Shown: piece after piece, positions 1 to 7,206 of the stretch
How the letters are laid out: every line of letters begins with the position of its first letter
How positions within the stretch are numbered: the first letter of the stretch is position 1
From: Micrococcales bacterium
GTDB taxonomy: Bacteria; Actinomycetota; Actinomycetes; Actinomycetales; Microbacteriaceae
Reading direction: 5' to 3'
DNA: 37,783 nt
Assembly: GCA_947452235.1 (NCBI GenBank)
Contig: CANGBK010000009.1
Span: forward strand, 1-37,783
The notes under the pieces: generated by a model
Told to the model about the DNA's origin: nothing
Database searches by the model: none
Seen by the model: only the letters and a program-made list of their open reading frames with translations
Position numbers and translations under genes: made by a program

Positions 1-1875
1 AGACATTGTTCCTAAAGCAATTAGTTTCTCTAGCGAAGTTTTATTTCTAGTTACCCCACCGGTTCCTGTTCCGATAACTTTAACGCTAAGTTGTGAGCCT
101 GCATCTGCTGGTTGAAGGGCATAGGTTGAATTGGTTGCAAGGTTAATCTCTAAACCATTGCGATACCACTGATAGCTTTTTTGAACACCAAGATCCCAGT
201 CACCTGGGATTGCGGTTATGGTGTTACCAACAGAAAGATTCCCTTGAATGGTTGGCGTTGGGGTTTTAGTGAAAATACCTAGAACTTTTCCGCCAACTAA
301 TTGGTATGAAGTTGAAAGCCCTAGTGGGGTTCCAGTTAACCCAGAGGAGATTACGTTCGTTAGGTTAGCGTCTGCTAAATTGGCGTGATCTATGGCTGAG
401 CCGGTGAGGTTTGCATTTTCAAGATTCGCATTTGAGAGATCTGCGTAGAGAAGGCTTACCCCAGACAGATCTGATCCAGTGAGGTCTAAACCTGATAGGT
501 CAGCATTATTGAGATTAACTTTTGGACCGAGGAGATAGTTTCTCAGAATCTTGAAAGAAGATGATAGTCCGGTAGGTGTTCCAATTAGGTTTATGCCGTA
601 TGCCCCATCTAGTGTCACATCAGTCATGTTGGTTCCGGTTAGGTTGGTGCCGTTTAGGAGAGCTCCGGGAAGGTTTGTTCCAGTCAGGTCAACCCCAGCC
701 AAGTTAGCGTTAGAGAAGTTTGCGCTAGCGAATGAAACTCCTCTGAGGTGAGCGTCCCTTAGATCCTTGTTGGAGAAGTCAACACCAGCCAGGTTAGCTC
801 GAGGGCCCAATAGGTAGCCTTGGTAAAGTTGCCATTCGCTCGATAGCCCAATAGGGGTTCCAACTAGGCCACTTGAAAACACTCCCTGGAGGTCAACGCC
901 GGTGAGGTTAGCAGCAGTGATGTTGGCATTTCTGAGATTCACCCCGGTTAGGCCTGTTTGTGTCAAATCCATATTGGCGAGGTTTGCACCAGTTAGGTTT
1001 GCTGCGGAGAGATTGGCGTGATGCAGGTTGGTGCCAGAGAAATTGATGTTACTCAAATCTAAACTGCTGAGATTTGCATAAGGCCCAATCAGGTAACCAT
1101 TTTTTATTCTGAAGTTTGAAGGTAAACCTATCGGAGTGCCAATAACTCCGGTTGCCCGGATGCCTTCAACATCGACACCTGTGAAATCAGTTCGCGTTAG
1201 ATTGCAGTTGTATAAAGCGATATCCATTATGGAGTTCGTAGTTAGGTCAACATCGGTTAGATCAGCACCATCAAACACCGCATCGTTTAGGTTTGCATCT
1301 GAAATGTCAAAATTATTTAGGTTGATGTTACCTAGGTTCACACCGCTGAGGTCGGCAGTGGGACCGATAAGGATACCTTTATAAAGCTTCCAAGGGTTGG
1401 GTAGGTTTAGCGGTGTTCCTTGAATGCCACGCCCTGCTACAGAAGTCAGGTTCGCTCCGTCAAAATCTGCATTAGTTAGATTTGCATTGACCAAGTTGGC
1501 ATGAATTAGATTGGCATCAACAAAGTTAGCGTTAGTTAGATTTCTATTTGAAAAATTAGCTAGTGACAGATCAGCCCCAGGGCCAACTAGGTATCCATAA
1601 AGTAATTGCCAACCTTCCGGCAATTGGCTTGGTACGCCAACTATGTTTCCTGACCTAATCCCGCTTAGGTTGACATGACTTAGATTTGCATTCGTTAGAT
1701 CTGTTGAGGCTAGATCTGAACTAGATAAATCAACTGAACCTAGGTTTACATCCTTGAATGAGCATCCAATGAGTGATGAATGTGGGGCCAGGTCGCAGGT
1801 TGCACTGAAGGACGGGGAAGTGCTGATCGCTAGCAGAGACGTGGTGAGTGCCAAAACCAAACCAGTGCGTTTCAT
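1..1875 (-). CDS. Large secreted pentapeptide-repeat protein (3' end outside window)
   Basis: The frame stays open for 625 codons from the ATG at 1875 to the left edge, so the C-terminus is missing. Residues 1-25 form a Sec signal peptide (basic start, hydrophobic core, cleavage expected after FSA). Most of the rest is A(D/N)LXX pentapeptide repeats, which in this family fold as a right-handed beta-helix. The repeat blocks are broken by about six copies of a linker of the form GTPxGLPxxW-xxGYLxGPxANL, roughly every 75-95 residues (DNA near 1640, 1415, 1130, 855, 575 and 330). From about residue 540 comes an Ig-like module common in actinobacterial surface proteins (PTIQGNLSVG, YQWYRNG, LQPADAG). 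A Shine-Dalgarno AAGGA lies 7 bases before the ATG. Ligand and function are unknown. No cell-wall anchor is visible in the part present. Confidence 0.9.
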   Translation of the reverse strand, partial: MKRTGLVLALTTSLLAISTSPSFSATCDLAPHSSLIGCSFKDVNLGSVDLSSSDLASTDLTNANLSHVNLSGIRSGNIVGVPSQLPEGWQLLYGYLVGPGADLSLANFSNRNLTNANFVDANLIHANLVNANLTNADFDGANLTSVAGRGIQGTPLNLPNPWKLYKGILIGPTADLSGVNLGNINLNNFDISDANLNDAVFDGADLTDVDLTTNSIMDIALYNCNLTRTDFTGVDVEGIRATGVIGTPIGLPSNFRIKNGYLIGPYANLSSLDLSNINFSGTNLHHANLSAANLTGANLANMDLTQTGLTGVNLRNANITAANLTGVDLQGVFSSGLVGTPIGLSSEWQLYQGYLLGPRANLAGVDFSNKDLRDAHLRGVSFASANFSNANLAGVDLTGTNLPGALLNGTNLTGTNMTDVTLDGAYGINLIGTPTGLSSSFKILRNYLLGPKVNLNNADLSGLDLTGSDLSGVSLLYADLSNANLENANLTGSAIDHANLADANLTNVISSGLTGTPLGLSTSYQLVGGKVLGIFTKTPTPTIQGNLSVGNTITAIPGDWDLGVQKSYQWYRNGLEINLATNSTYALQPADAGSQLSVKVIGTGTGGVTRNKTSLEKLIALGTMS

Positions 1876-1939
1876 GTCTGATCCTTATGCTCGCTTATGC
1901 TCTAAGCCTAATCATTGAGCAGCTATTTGCCACTTGAGT

Positions 1940-1945
1940 TAGATT
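1940..1945 (+). promoter_or_regulatory. Putative -10 box of a leaderless transcript (1952 gene)
   Basis: TAGATT ends exactly 6 bases before the ATG at 1952, and no Shine-Dalgarno sequence precedes it. This matches the TANNNT-N6-start pattern seen at several other genes here. No convincing -35 element is visible at 17 bp. Confidence 0.4.
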
Positions 1946-1951
1946 AGAGAT

Positions 1952-2725
1952 ATGCCTTTAGAGCGCTTCCTTAGATATTCAGCTAAGCTGATTGCCAACG
2001 CTCAGGCAGATATTGATGTTTTGGGCTTAGTTTTGGTTGGCTCTACGGCTGATATTTCAAGAGTTGACGAATGGTCGGACCACGATTTCTACTGGGTTGT
2101 GAAAAATGGTCTCGGTGAGAAGTACCGACAAGACCTATCTTGGATCCCTGAAATTGATGAGGCTGTGCTCACCCCTAGAGAAACAGCCCACGGTCTCAAA
2201 GTGGTTTTCAAAAATGGTCAGGTTCTAGAGTTTGCGGTTTTTGAGGATAGCGAATTGGAACTTGCAGGCCTAAATACCTATGCAGTCCCAGTAGATAAAA
2301 CTAACATCGCAGAGCGCTGTGAAGTTATTGAAAGGCGTTCTGCAACCAAGCCAGAGTTCAACTGGGATCAAGAGTTTGAACTTATGTTGACTCTTATCCT
2401 TATCGGTGTTGGAAGGTTCCGTCGAGGTGAAGTTCTCATAGCTGGCCAGTTCATAAGATCTTATGTTTTAGATAAGCTCATTGGTTTGATTAGAGCTACC
2501 ATTGCACCACTTGCTGGCAGTGAACAAAGCGAAGATAACCTAAATCGGTTTAGGAGATTTGAAATACAGTATCCGGCGTATGCTTCAAACATCGAAGATG
2601 CACTTCAACGCGATGTTGATCAAGCTGCGTTAGCGCTGCTAAATATTGCAATAGGGCTAAAGACTCTCTCTGAACAGCAACAAGCTCAGGTTGCAGTTAT
2701 CAAGAATAGGTTGGATTGGGCGTAA
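1952..2725 (+). CDS. Nucleotidyltransferase-like protein
   Basis: A 257-residue cytoplasmic protein. Near the N-terminus it carries the pol-beta-type nucleotidyltransferase signature: G30-S31 followed by S42-D43-H44-D45, the usual GS...DxD metal/nucleotide site. The layout resembles aminoglycoside adenylyltransferase-like and other stand-alone nucleotidyltransferases, but I cannot assign a substrate, and a resistance role should not be assumed. The C-terminal half is alpha-helical with no motif I recognise. Its stop overlaps the next start by one base (TAATG), so the two genes are almost certainly co-transcribed. They sit as a plus-strand pair between minus-strand secreted-protein genes. Confidence 0.7.
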   Translation: MPLERFLRYSAKLIANAQADIDVLGLVLVGSTADISRVDEWSDHDFYWVVKNGLGEKYRQDLSWIPEIDEAVLTPRETAHGLKVVFKNGQVLEFAVFEDSELELAGLNTYAVPVDKTNIAERCEVIERRSATKPEFNWDQEFELMLTLILIGVGRFRRGEVLIAGQFIRSYVLDKLIGLIRATIAPLAGSEQSEDNLNRFRRFEIQYPAYASNIEDALQRDVDQAALALLNIAIGLKTLSEQQQAQVAVIKNRLDWA

Positions 2726-3090
2726 TGGAATCTAAAGCTGTTCTGATTTTTGATGGTGACTGTGGTTTTTGCACAACAGTTTCTAACTACATAGTTAAAG
2801 ACACCAAGAAGCCAGTGGTTGCAGAAGCTTGGCAACTGGTTGATGTTTCTAAGTATGGGTTAACCAAAGAGCAGACTGCATCAAGGGTATATCTCATTAT
2901 GGATGGAAAGACTTACCCGGCAAACAGGGCTGTTGCAAAGCTTTTAGCGAATAAAAACAATTTGCTGCTTTGCGCTATTGGCTATCTTCTAATGGTTCCA
3001 CCGATAAGTTGGTTCGCAATTCCCGGGTACTACCTGGTGGCTAAATATAGGCACAAACTTCCAGGCGGTACGCCTGCCTGCAAACTTTAG
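2725..3090 (+). CDS. DCC-family (DUF393) thiol-disulfide oxidoreductase-like protein
   Basis: A 121-residue protein starting with the family hallmark FDGDCGFC, with C13 and C16 as the CxxC pair. It has a later NRAV motif (PANRAVAKLLA) and a hydrophobic segment around residues 84-105. This matches the YuxK/DCC family, which has a thioredoxin-like fold and poorly defined roles. I chose the ATG at 2725, which shares a base with the upstream TAA, over a TTG at 2716 because DCC proteins begin just before this motif. The 3' end overlaps the convergent gene ending at 3087 by four bases. Confidence 0.8.
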   Translation: MESKAVLIFDGDCGFCTTVSNYIVKDTKKPVVAEAWQLVDVSKYGLTKEQTASRVYLIMDGKTYPANRAVAKLLANKNNLLLCAIGYLLMVPPISWFAIPGYYLVAKYRHKLPGGTPACKL

Positions 3091-3803
3091 TTGACTCTAA
3101 GTTCGAAAGCTACCTTGGCTATTTGATCCGAAGGGATGAAATTTGGTTCGAATGCTGTGTAGCTAACACGGATGTAGGTGGTCGTGATCTTTTGATTCAA
3201 CGCCGAAGCTATTTGATTACCACTTGCATCGAGGAAGTAGATGTCGATGACATCGTTCTTGCAGTTTGTAGCTATATCTTTGACGGTTATGGTGTTGAAC
3301 GCGAATGACCCACCAACAATTCTTGACTGCATCTTGGCGGTCAACGAGTTGTCACAAACACCTATTGTGACAATGCCGCTACCCCCGTTATCGATTGACT
3401 TATAGAGGGTTACCTGAACCTTACGGGCAGCTGGAGTTTTTCCATTTCCCGGAATACCTTTGGTGCTATGAATGGTTATGGTTCCCGCTAATTTGCTGAT
3501 GTATTCACAGATGTTTTTAGCTCTGCTGTTTGCAAGCTTGGTAAGAAATGTTGCGGTTCTCTTGTTTACGTTATGACCGGTAAAACCAACGCAACTAGCA
3601 ACAACATAGCCAGGGTTAGCCAAAAGCCATGCTCTGACTTCCTTCTTTATCCCGACTGTGAGGTTAGATTTTTCAAAAGCAAATCCGGTAAATGTGGTGG
3701 ACACTTTAGTGTTATCAGCGTGAGCTTTAGTAGCATACGCAAGGAACAATCCTCCAATAATTAGCAACAAAGAAATGATTGTTAGCAAGCGTTGATGCTT
3801 CAT
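3087..3803 (-). CDS. Secreted protein with OmpA-like domain
   Basis: A 238-residue exported protein. Residues 1-29 form a signal peptide with a long hydrophobic core ending in AHA. Residues ~40-135 look like an OmpA/MotB-type domain: a GFAFEKSNLT-like opening, a GFTG turn, then LANSRAKNICEYI, which matches the LS..RA..V..YL helix of peptidoglycan-binding OmpA domains, and RKVQVTLYK closing the last strand. Residues ~150-238 form a second, unrecognised beta-rich domain. Conserved cysteines may form disulfides. It is the last gene of a tight operon (6-base gap) after a SipW-type signal peptidase and its presumed substrate. Such domains in Gram-positives may bind peptidoglycan, but that is inference. 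Confidence 0.7.
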   Translation of the reverse strand: MKHQRLLTIISLLLIIGGLFLAYATKAHADNTKVSTTFTGFAFEKSNLTVGIKKEVRAWLLANPGYVVASCVGFTGHNVNKRTATFLTKLANSRAKNICEYISKLAGTITIHSTKGIPGNGKTPAARKVQVTLYKSIDNGGSGIVTIGVCDNSLTAKMQSRIVGGSFAFNTITVKDIATNCKNDVIDIYFLDASGNQIASALNQKITTTYIRVSYTAFEPNFIPSDQIAKVAFELRVN

Positions 3804-3809
3804 TTACTA

Positions 3810-4274
3810 TTAACGGATTCTTTTCATGCCGTAGGCTATTAGCCAAATGCCACCGGCAACGAGTGTGATATATAGCAAACCTAATATGTTGAATAAGTTA
3901 CCTAAACCAGGAATCTTTAGGAATACTGTTCCAACAACATCTGAACTCGGGACAGAAAGCGCATCCATAGTTTTGTTGTGGTCACCCTTGAATTGGTACT
4001 GACCATCAGCAGTCAAGGTGATCACTCGGTGAACAACATCCTGAGTCAATGTTCCATCGATGCTTCTCTGATGATAAATTGCCACATCATTTAGAGTTGG
4101 CTTGATCCAGTTAGCACTCACGACAATATCGCCTGGTTGAATTCTTGGTGACATCGAATCGGTCAAAACGTTTCTAATTGAGATAACGCCAACCAAAGAG
4201 AGAATTAGTGGTGCGACAAAGATGGCTGCCAGTAATACTGACAGCCATCTTTTGAAGTTAATTTTCTTCATCAA
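3810..4274 (-). CDS. sipW: SipW-type (ER/archaeal-type) signal peptidase I
   Basis: A 154-residue membrane serine protease. One N-terminal membrane segment (about 11-33) is followed by DSMSPRIQPGD with catalytic Ser40. His82 (DVVHRVI) stands where ordinary bacterial signal peptidases have lysine, which marks the S26B/SipW class. GDHN at 97-100 carries the third conserved motif. A second membrane helix lies near 128-150. In Bacillus, SipW matures TasA-family matrix proteins. Here the gene lies 3 bases downstream of a gene encoding a SipW-style precursor, so that protein is the likely substrate. Confidence 0.9.
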   Translation of the reverse strand: MMKKINFKRWLSVLLAAIFVAPLILSLVGVISIRNVLTDSMSPRIQPGDIVVSANWIKPTLNDVAIYHQRSIDGTLTQDVVHRVITLTADGQYQFKGDHNKTMDALSVPSSDVVGTVFLKIPGLGNLFNILGLLYITLVAGGIWLIAYGMKRIR

Positions 4275-4277
4275 CTT

Positions 4278-4754
4278 TTAGCTTGTGGTGATAGCGACTT
4301 TGCTAATGCTTGATGCATCACAGCCAGCTTCAACAGTAACCGTCACAGTAGTGTCTCCTGATGCGATTGTGAACTGGTCCTGCGGGTGGCTTGCGCTTGT
4401 AGCGTGAGTACCGTCAACGTTGCAAACAGCAGTTCCAGCTGAACCGATAAGTGATACGTGAAGTGTTTTACCCGAACAAGCTGAGTCATCGATTCCGCTG
4501 ACCACAACTGTTGATGCGTTGAATGCATCTCCAGAACCTGAGTATTCCTGGTTGATGGTGGTATCTAGAGTTGCATCACACGTGGTGGTGCTTGCGATTC
4601 CTTGACCGAATTCGATTGCTGATCCATTGTTAACAGTGATGCTGTTAGCAGCAAATACGCCACCTACAGTTGCAACTAGAGCTCCAGCGCCAATTAGGGC
4701 GATTAGAAGCGGCTTGTTGCGCTTTTTCTTCTCTTGTGTTGTTTCGATTGACAT
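4278..4754 (-). CDS. SipW-dependent secreted protein (TasA/camelysin-like signal peptide)
   Basis: A 158-residue secreted protein. The precursor has a basic stretch (K9-K14), a hydrophobic core rich in Gly/Ala, and a predicted cut after VFA35, followed by NSITVN and EFGQG, the arrangement typical of actinobacterial SipW-dependent signal peptides. The mature ~120 residues are small, Ser/Thr/Gly-rich and beta-like. They contain four cysteines, probably two disulfides. It is the first gene of the operon and is followed directly by sipW. It has a good Shine-Dalgarno (AAAGGA) five bases before the ATG. A fibre or surface-layer subunit is plausible by analogy with TasA. Sequence alone does not show polymerisation. 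Confidence 0.8.
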   Translation of the reverse strand: MSIETTQEKKKRNKPLLIALIGAGALVATVGGVFAANSITVNNGSAIEFGQGIASTTTCDATLDTTINQEYSGSGDAFNASTVVVSGIDDSACSGKTLHVSLIGSAGTAVCNVDGTHATSASHPQDQFTIASGDTTVTVTVEAGCDASSISKVAITTS

Positions 4755-4800
4755 TGGAGTCCTTTTGCTTAGGGAGATGTTTCTTGGTCTATTTTTCCAT

Positions 4801-4806
4801 ATTATC
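4801..4806 (-). promoter_or_regulatory. Putative -10 element of the sipW operon
   Basis: On the minus strand GATAAT (5/6 to TATAAT) lies 46 bases upstream of the ATG at 4754. The leader between them carries AAAGGA. A tandem TTGACATTGACA precedes it immediately, too close to act as its -35 element, and might be an operator. Confidence 0.4.
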
Positions 4807-4863
4807 TGTCAATGTCAAATAATAAAGTAGAGCGTTTGACCACAATTACATAAAGGATTTCTA

Positions 4864-6003
4864 CTATTTAGCGTCCCCGACTAGGCCCTGAACCATTGCT
4901 CTGGCGATAGGTCTGTGGTCTAGTTCTCTAACAGGGATAGAGGCATTTTGAAGCATAGCCAGACCAATTCCTACGCTGTGAACAAGATACGGGATAGGGC
5001 CTGCCACCAGCTCTGGGACTGGGTAAATGCTCAATCTACTGGCCACCGCCTGGTTGGTCTCCCTGAGGTTCTTCTTCATTCTTGAAGCTAGGGCGGGGCG
5101 GGTTCTTGCCCCTAAGTGGATCTCGATTCTGAAGTTACGCCAAATCTTGCGATTGTCGGTTAGTCCGGCCATCACGAATAACCCAAAGTCATCGGCCGAG
5201 AACGCTTGTCCTTGAAGTAAGGAAAAGTTCTGTTGGATAACCATCGAGATGGCGGCCTCAAAAGAGCCTTCAATAAGGTCATCGACCTTTGAGTACCTAG
5301 GGTAAACAGCTCCGGTGGAAACCTGCGTCTTTCTCGCAACACGAGCCATAGAAGCGGACTTCACTCCACCAGCGGCGATAACTTCAACTGCCGATTGCAG
5401 TAAACGGGCTTCTAATTCTTCACTGACAACAGTTGGTTCAGAAACTGCAGGAAGAAGCGATGCTGGAACTTCTTTGATTGTGGTGTCCTGGTCATCAGGG
5501 ATAGCGGCAAGCACAGACTCAACAAATTGCGCTGTGTGAACTTCTGGATCAACCGGGTCGGTAATAGTTGCGCCTAGACGTTCTGCAACCAACCAGATGC
5601 ACTTCAGCCTATGCATTGGCGGGTGAGTTAGTTTCTCTAACCACCATGACTTCATGCTTGGTTCGACTAACTCCAAAACTTCAGGAATGCGATGAGAGGC
5701 GGCCAAGATCTCACTCAAAGCACGGTTCACTAATTTCTTAGTGCCCTTGAGTGAAGTAATTTGCATGCTCGGGTTGGATAGATCATCGAGCCATTCTTGA
5801 GATTTGGCTAACCATATCTCAGCGAGGAATCCATTAATGTCACCAAAATATGAATAGAAAGTTGGTCGCGAAGTTTTTGCCGCATCGCTAACACTTTGAA
5901 CCGAGATCTGATCGATGCCTTCTTCAGCGATAGCTCGAATGCCAGCATCGATGAGCACAGTCATCGACGCTTTCTGCGTTTCGGGATCTACTTTACGAGC
6001 CAC
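4864..6003 (-). CDS. Double TetR-domain transcriptional regulator
   Basis: A 379-residue protein, about twice the usual TetR length, because it holds two TetR DNA-binding domains in one chain. HTH1 covers about residues 14-60, with SVSDAAKTSRPTFYSYF as the recognition region. HTH2 covers about 197-245, with MARVARKTQVSTGAVYPRY. Each is followed by a helical segment of ligand/dimerisation type. The start is GTG at 6003, one base downstream of a perfect 7+1+7 palindrome, so autoregulation is likely. It follows the GH53 galactanase gene on the same strand with a 26-base gap, which may point to a shared topic, but its ligand is unknown. One polypeptide could mimic a TetR dimer or bridge two operators. 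Confidence 0.85.
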   Translation of the reverse strand: MARKVDPETQKASMTVLIDAGIRAIAEEGIDQISVQSVSDAAKTSRPTFYSYFGDINGFLAEIWLAKSQEWLDDLSNPSMQITSLKGTKKLVNRALSEILAASHRIPEVLELVEPSMKSWWLEKLTHPPMHRLKCIWLVAERLGATITDPVDPEVHTAQFVESVLAAIPDDQDTTIKEVPASLLPAVSEPTVVSEELEARLLQSAVEVIAAGGVKSASMARVARKTQVSTGAVYPRYSKVDDLIEGSFEAAISMVIQQNFSLLQGQAFSADDFGLFVMAGLTDNRKIWRNFRIEIHLGARTRPALASRMKKNLRETNQAVASRLSIYPVPELVAGPIPYLVHSVGIGLAMLQNASIPVRELDHRPIARAMVQGLVGDAK

Positions 6004-6004
6004 G

Positions 6005-6019
6005 CTTTACAGTGTAAAG
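6005..6019 (-). promoter_or_regulatory. Perfect 7-1-7 palindrome: likely operator of the double-TetR gene
   Basis: CTTTACA-G-TGTAAAG is a perfect inverted repeat with a one-base centre, typical in size and composition of TetR operators. On the minus strand it includes TACACT seven bases before the GTG, which would be the -10 box of a leaderless transcript. A bound repressor would therefore cover the promoter itself. Confidence 0.6.
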
Positions 6020-6029
6020 GATGTTTTGG

Positions 6030-7169
6030 CTAACCCTTCATATTGGCAAGCACACTCAGGGCTTTACCCTTGGGGTCAATGATGGCCGAATTAGTCATTC
6101 CTTTATACCAAACAACTTTTCCGTTAGTTGTGACAGAAGTTGAAAGCCCTTCCCACCACCAAACGCCAACACCCTTATTGTTCTTTAGAGCTTTCAAAAG
6201 TGCTTGCAGTTTCTTGATGTATGAAACCTGACCGCTAGCGCTAGCTGGGTAGCCAGCAACAACACCGGTAACCGGGTTGATTACATCACTGCCATAAGTA
6301 GCTGTTGTATTTGGGTAAGCCGTCTCAGCAATCAAGACAGGTTTATTGAATTCAACTGCAACAGTTGTTAGGGAAGACGAAAGCTGATCAATGGTGCCGT
6401 GCCATTGTGGGTAGTAGCTCAGACCGATGATGTCGTAACCGGTTAGCCCATACAAGTTTGCGTTATTTAGCCACCAACGAATAGTTGAACTTTGCCCGCC
6501 AAGTTCAAGATGAAGAATGTTTTTCGCTAGCGGGTAGACAGTCCTCATACCACTTACTGCCGATGCATAAAGCTTTACGAAAGCTCGCCAAGAGTTAGCA
6601 TCGTTGCCATATATTTTTCCAACTGGCCAAAGCATGCCACCGGCGATTTCGTTACCTAGCTGAATATAAGCGATAGGCAGGCTTCTGTTCTTGAATTCAT
6701 TCAAGGTGCTGATCACATAGCTCTTTAGCTGAACACTCAGAACGTCTATGTTAGTTGAACTCCATGCAGCTGGAATTCGTTGATTACCAGGATCTGCCCA
6801 AGTGTCTGAAAAATGGAAGTCTAAGCAGAAATCGAGACCTTCTATTTTCGCTCTGGCAGCAAGGGCTAGAGCATCTGAGAGTTGGCCATTACGTTCATCA
6901 GGGTTCACAAAGACTCTTACACGGACAACTTTCAAACCGCTCTGCTTTAGCAAAGCAAAAGCATCGATTTGTTTGTTGCTGGTTGAGAAGAATTTTCCTC
7001 CAGCCGCTTCGTAACTTGGTAGCCAAGAAACATCAACCCCGTTGGCGAGGATAGTGGTAGCCGCTGATGCTGATTTTGAGATAGCCATATCTAGGAAACC
7101 AGCCAGTCCAACAGCCAGCAGGCTGCGTCTGCTTATTTTGAAATTCACAGGACTCTCCGCTCTAGCCAT
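6030..7169 (-). CDS. Tat-exported GH53 endo-beta-1,4-galactanase
   Basis: A 379-residue glycoside hydrolase of family 53, which cuts beta-1,4-galactan of arabinogalactan/pectin. The N-terminus is a twin-arginine signal (ISRRSLLAVGLAG, residues 12-24). The GH53 core shows DFHFSDTWADPGNQ (117-130), the acid/base Glu174 in LGNEIAGGMLWP, and the nucleophile Glu282 in AETAYP. It ends with WWWEG and no carbohydrate-binding module, and the length is normal. The start is ATG 7169 (AGGA nearby), but GTG at 7148 with GGAGAG upstream is possible; both keep the Tat motif. A -10-like TATCAT lies at 7184-7189 on the minus strand. It is divergent from psuG with only 37 bases between starts. Confidence 0.9.
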   Translation of the reverse strand: MARAESPVNFKISRRSLLAVGLAGFLDMAISKSASAATTILANGVDVSWLPSYEAAGGKFFSTSNKQIDAFALLKQSGLKVVRVRVFVNPDERNGQLSDALALAARAKIEGLDFCLDFHFSDTWADPGNQRIPAAWSSTNIDVLSVQLKSYVISTLNEFKNRSLPIAYIQLGNEIAGGMLWPVGKIYGNDANSWRAFVKLYASAVSGMRTVYPLAKNILHLELGGQSSTIRWWLNNANLYGLTGYDIIGLSYYPQWHGTIDQLSSSLTTVAVEFNKPVLIAETAYPNTTATYGSDVINPVTGVVAGYPASASGQVSYIKKLQALLKALKNNKGVGVWWWEGLSTSVTTNGKVVWYKGMTNSAIIDPKGKALSVLANMKG

Positions 7170-7194
7170 GGATTCCTATGTCCATGATAGGCAA

Positions 7195-7200
7195 TAACCT
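7195..7200 (+). promoter_or_regulatory. Putative -10 box of leaderless psuG
   Basis: TAACCT is separated from the psuG ATG by six bases (TTAACT), and no Shine-Dalgarno sequence is present. Confidence 0.4.
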
Positions 7201-7206
7201 TTAACT

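Noticed and set aside
551-1384. Two plus-strand open frames of 66 and 82 codons (551-751, 1136-1384)
   Set aside because: They lie antisense to the pentapeptide-repeat gene and their repetitive composition is the complement of its repeats. No ribosome site or family signal.
1884-1902. Tandem CTTATGCTC repeat between the divergent genes
   Set aside because: Only two 9-base copies with one spacer base. It is not placed convincingly relative to any promoter element, so I do not call it an operator.
1952-2725. Aminoglycoside resistance adenylyltransferase
   Set aside because: Only the generic GS...DxD nucleotidyltransferase motif is visible. Nothing specific to a drug-modifying enzyme.
6755-7054. 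Plus-strand frames of 99 and 70 codons over the galactanase gene
   Set aside because: Antisense shadows of a gene with clear GH53 catalytic motifs.
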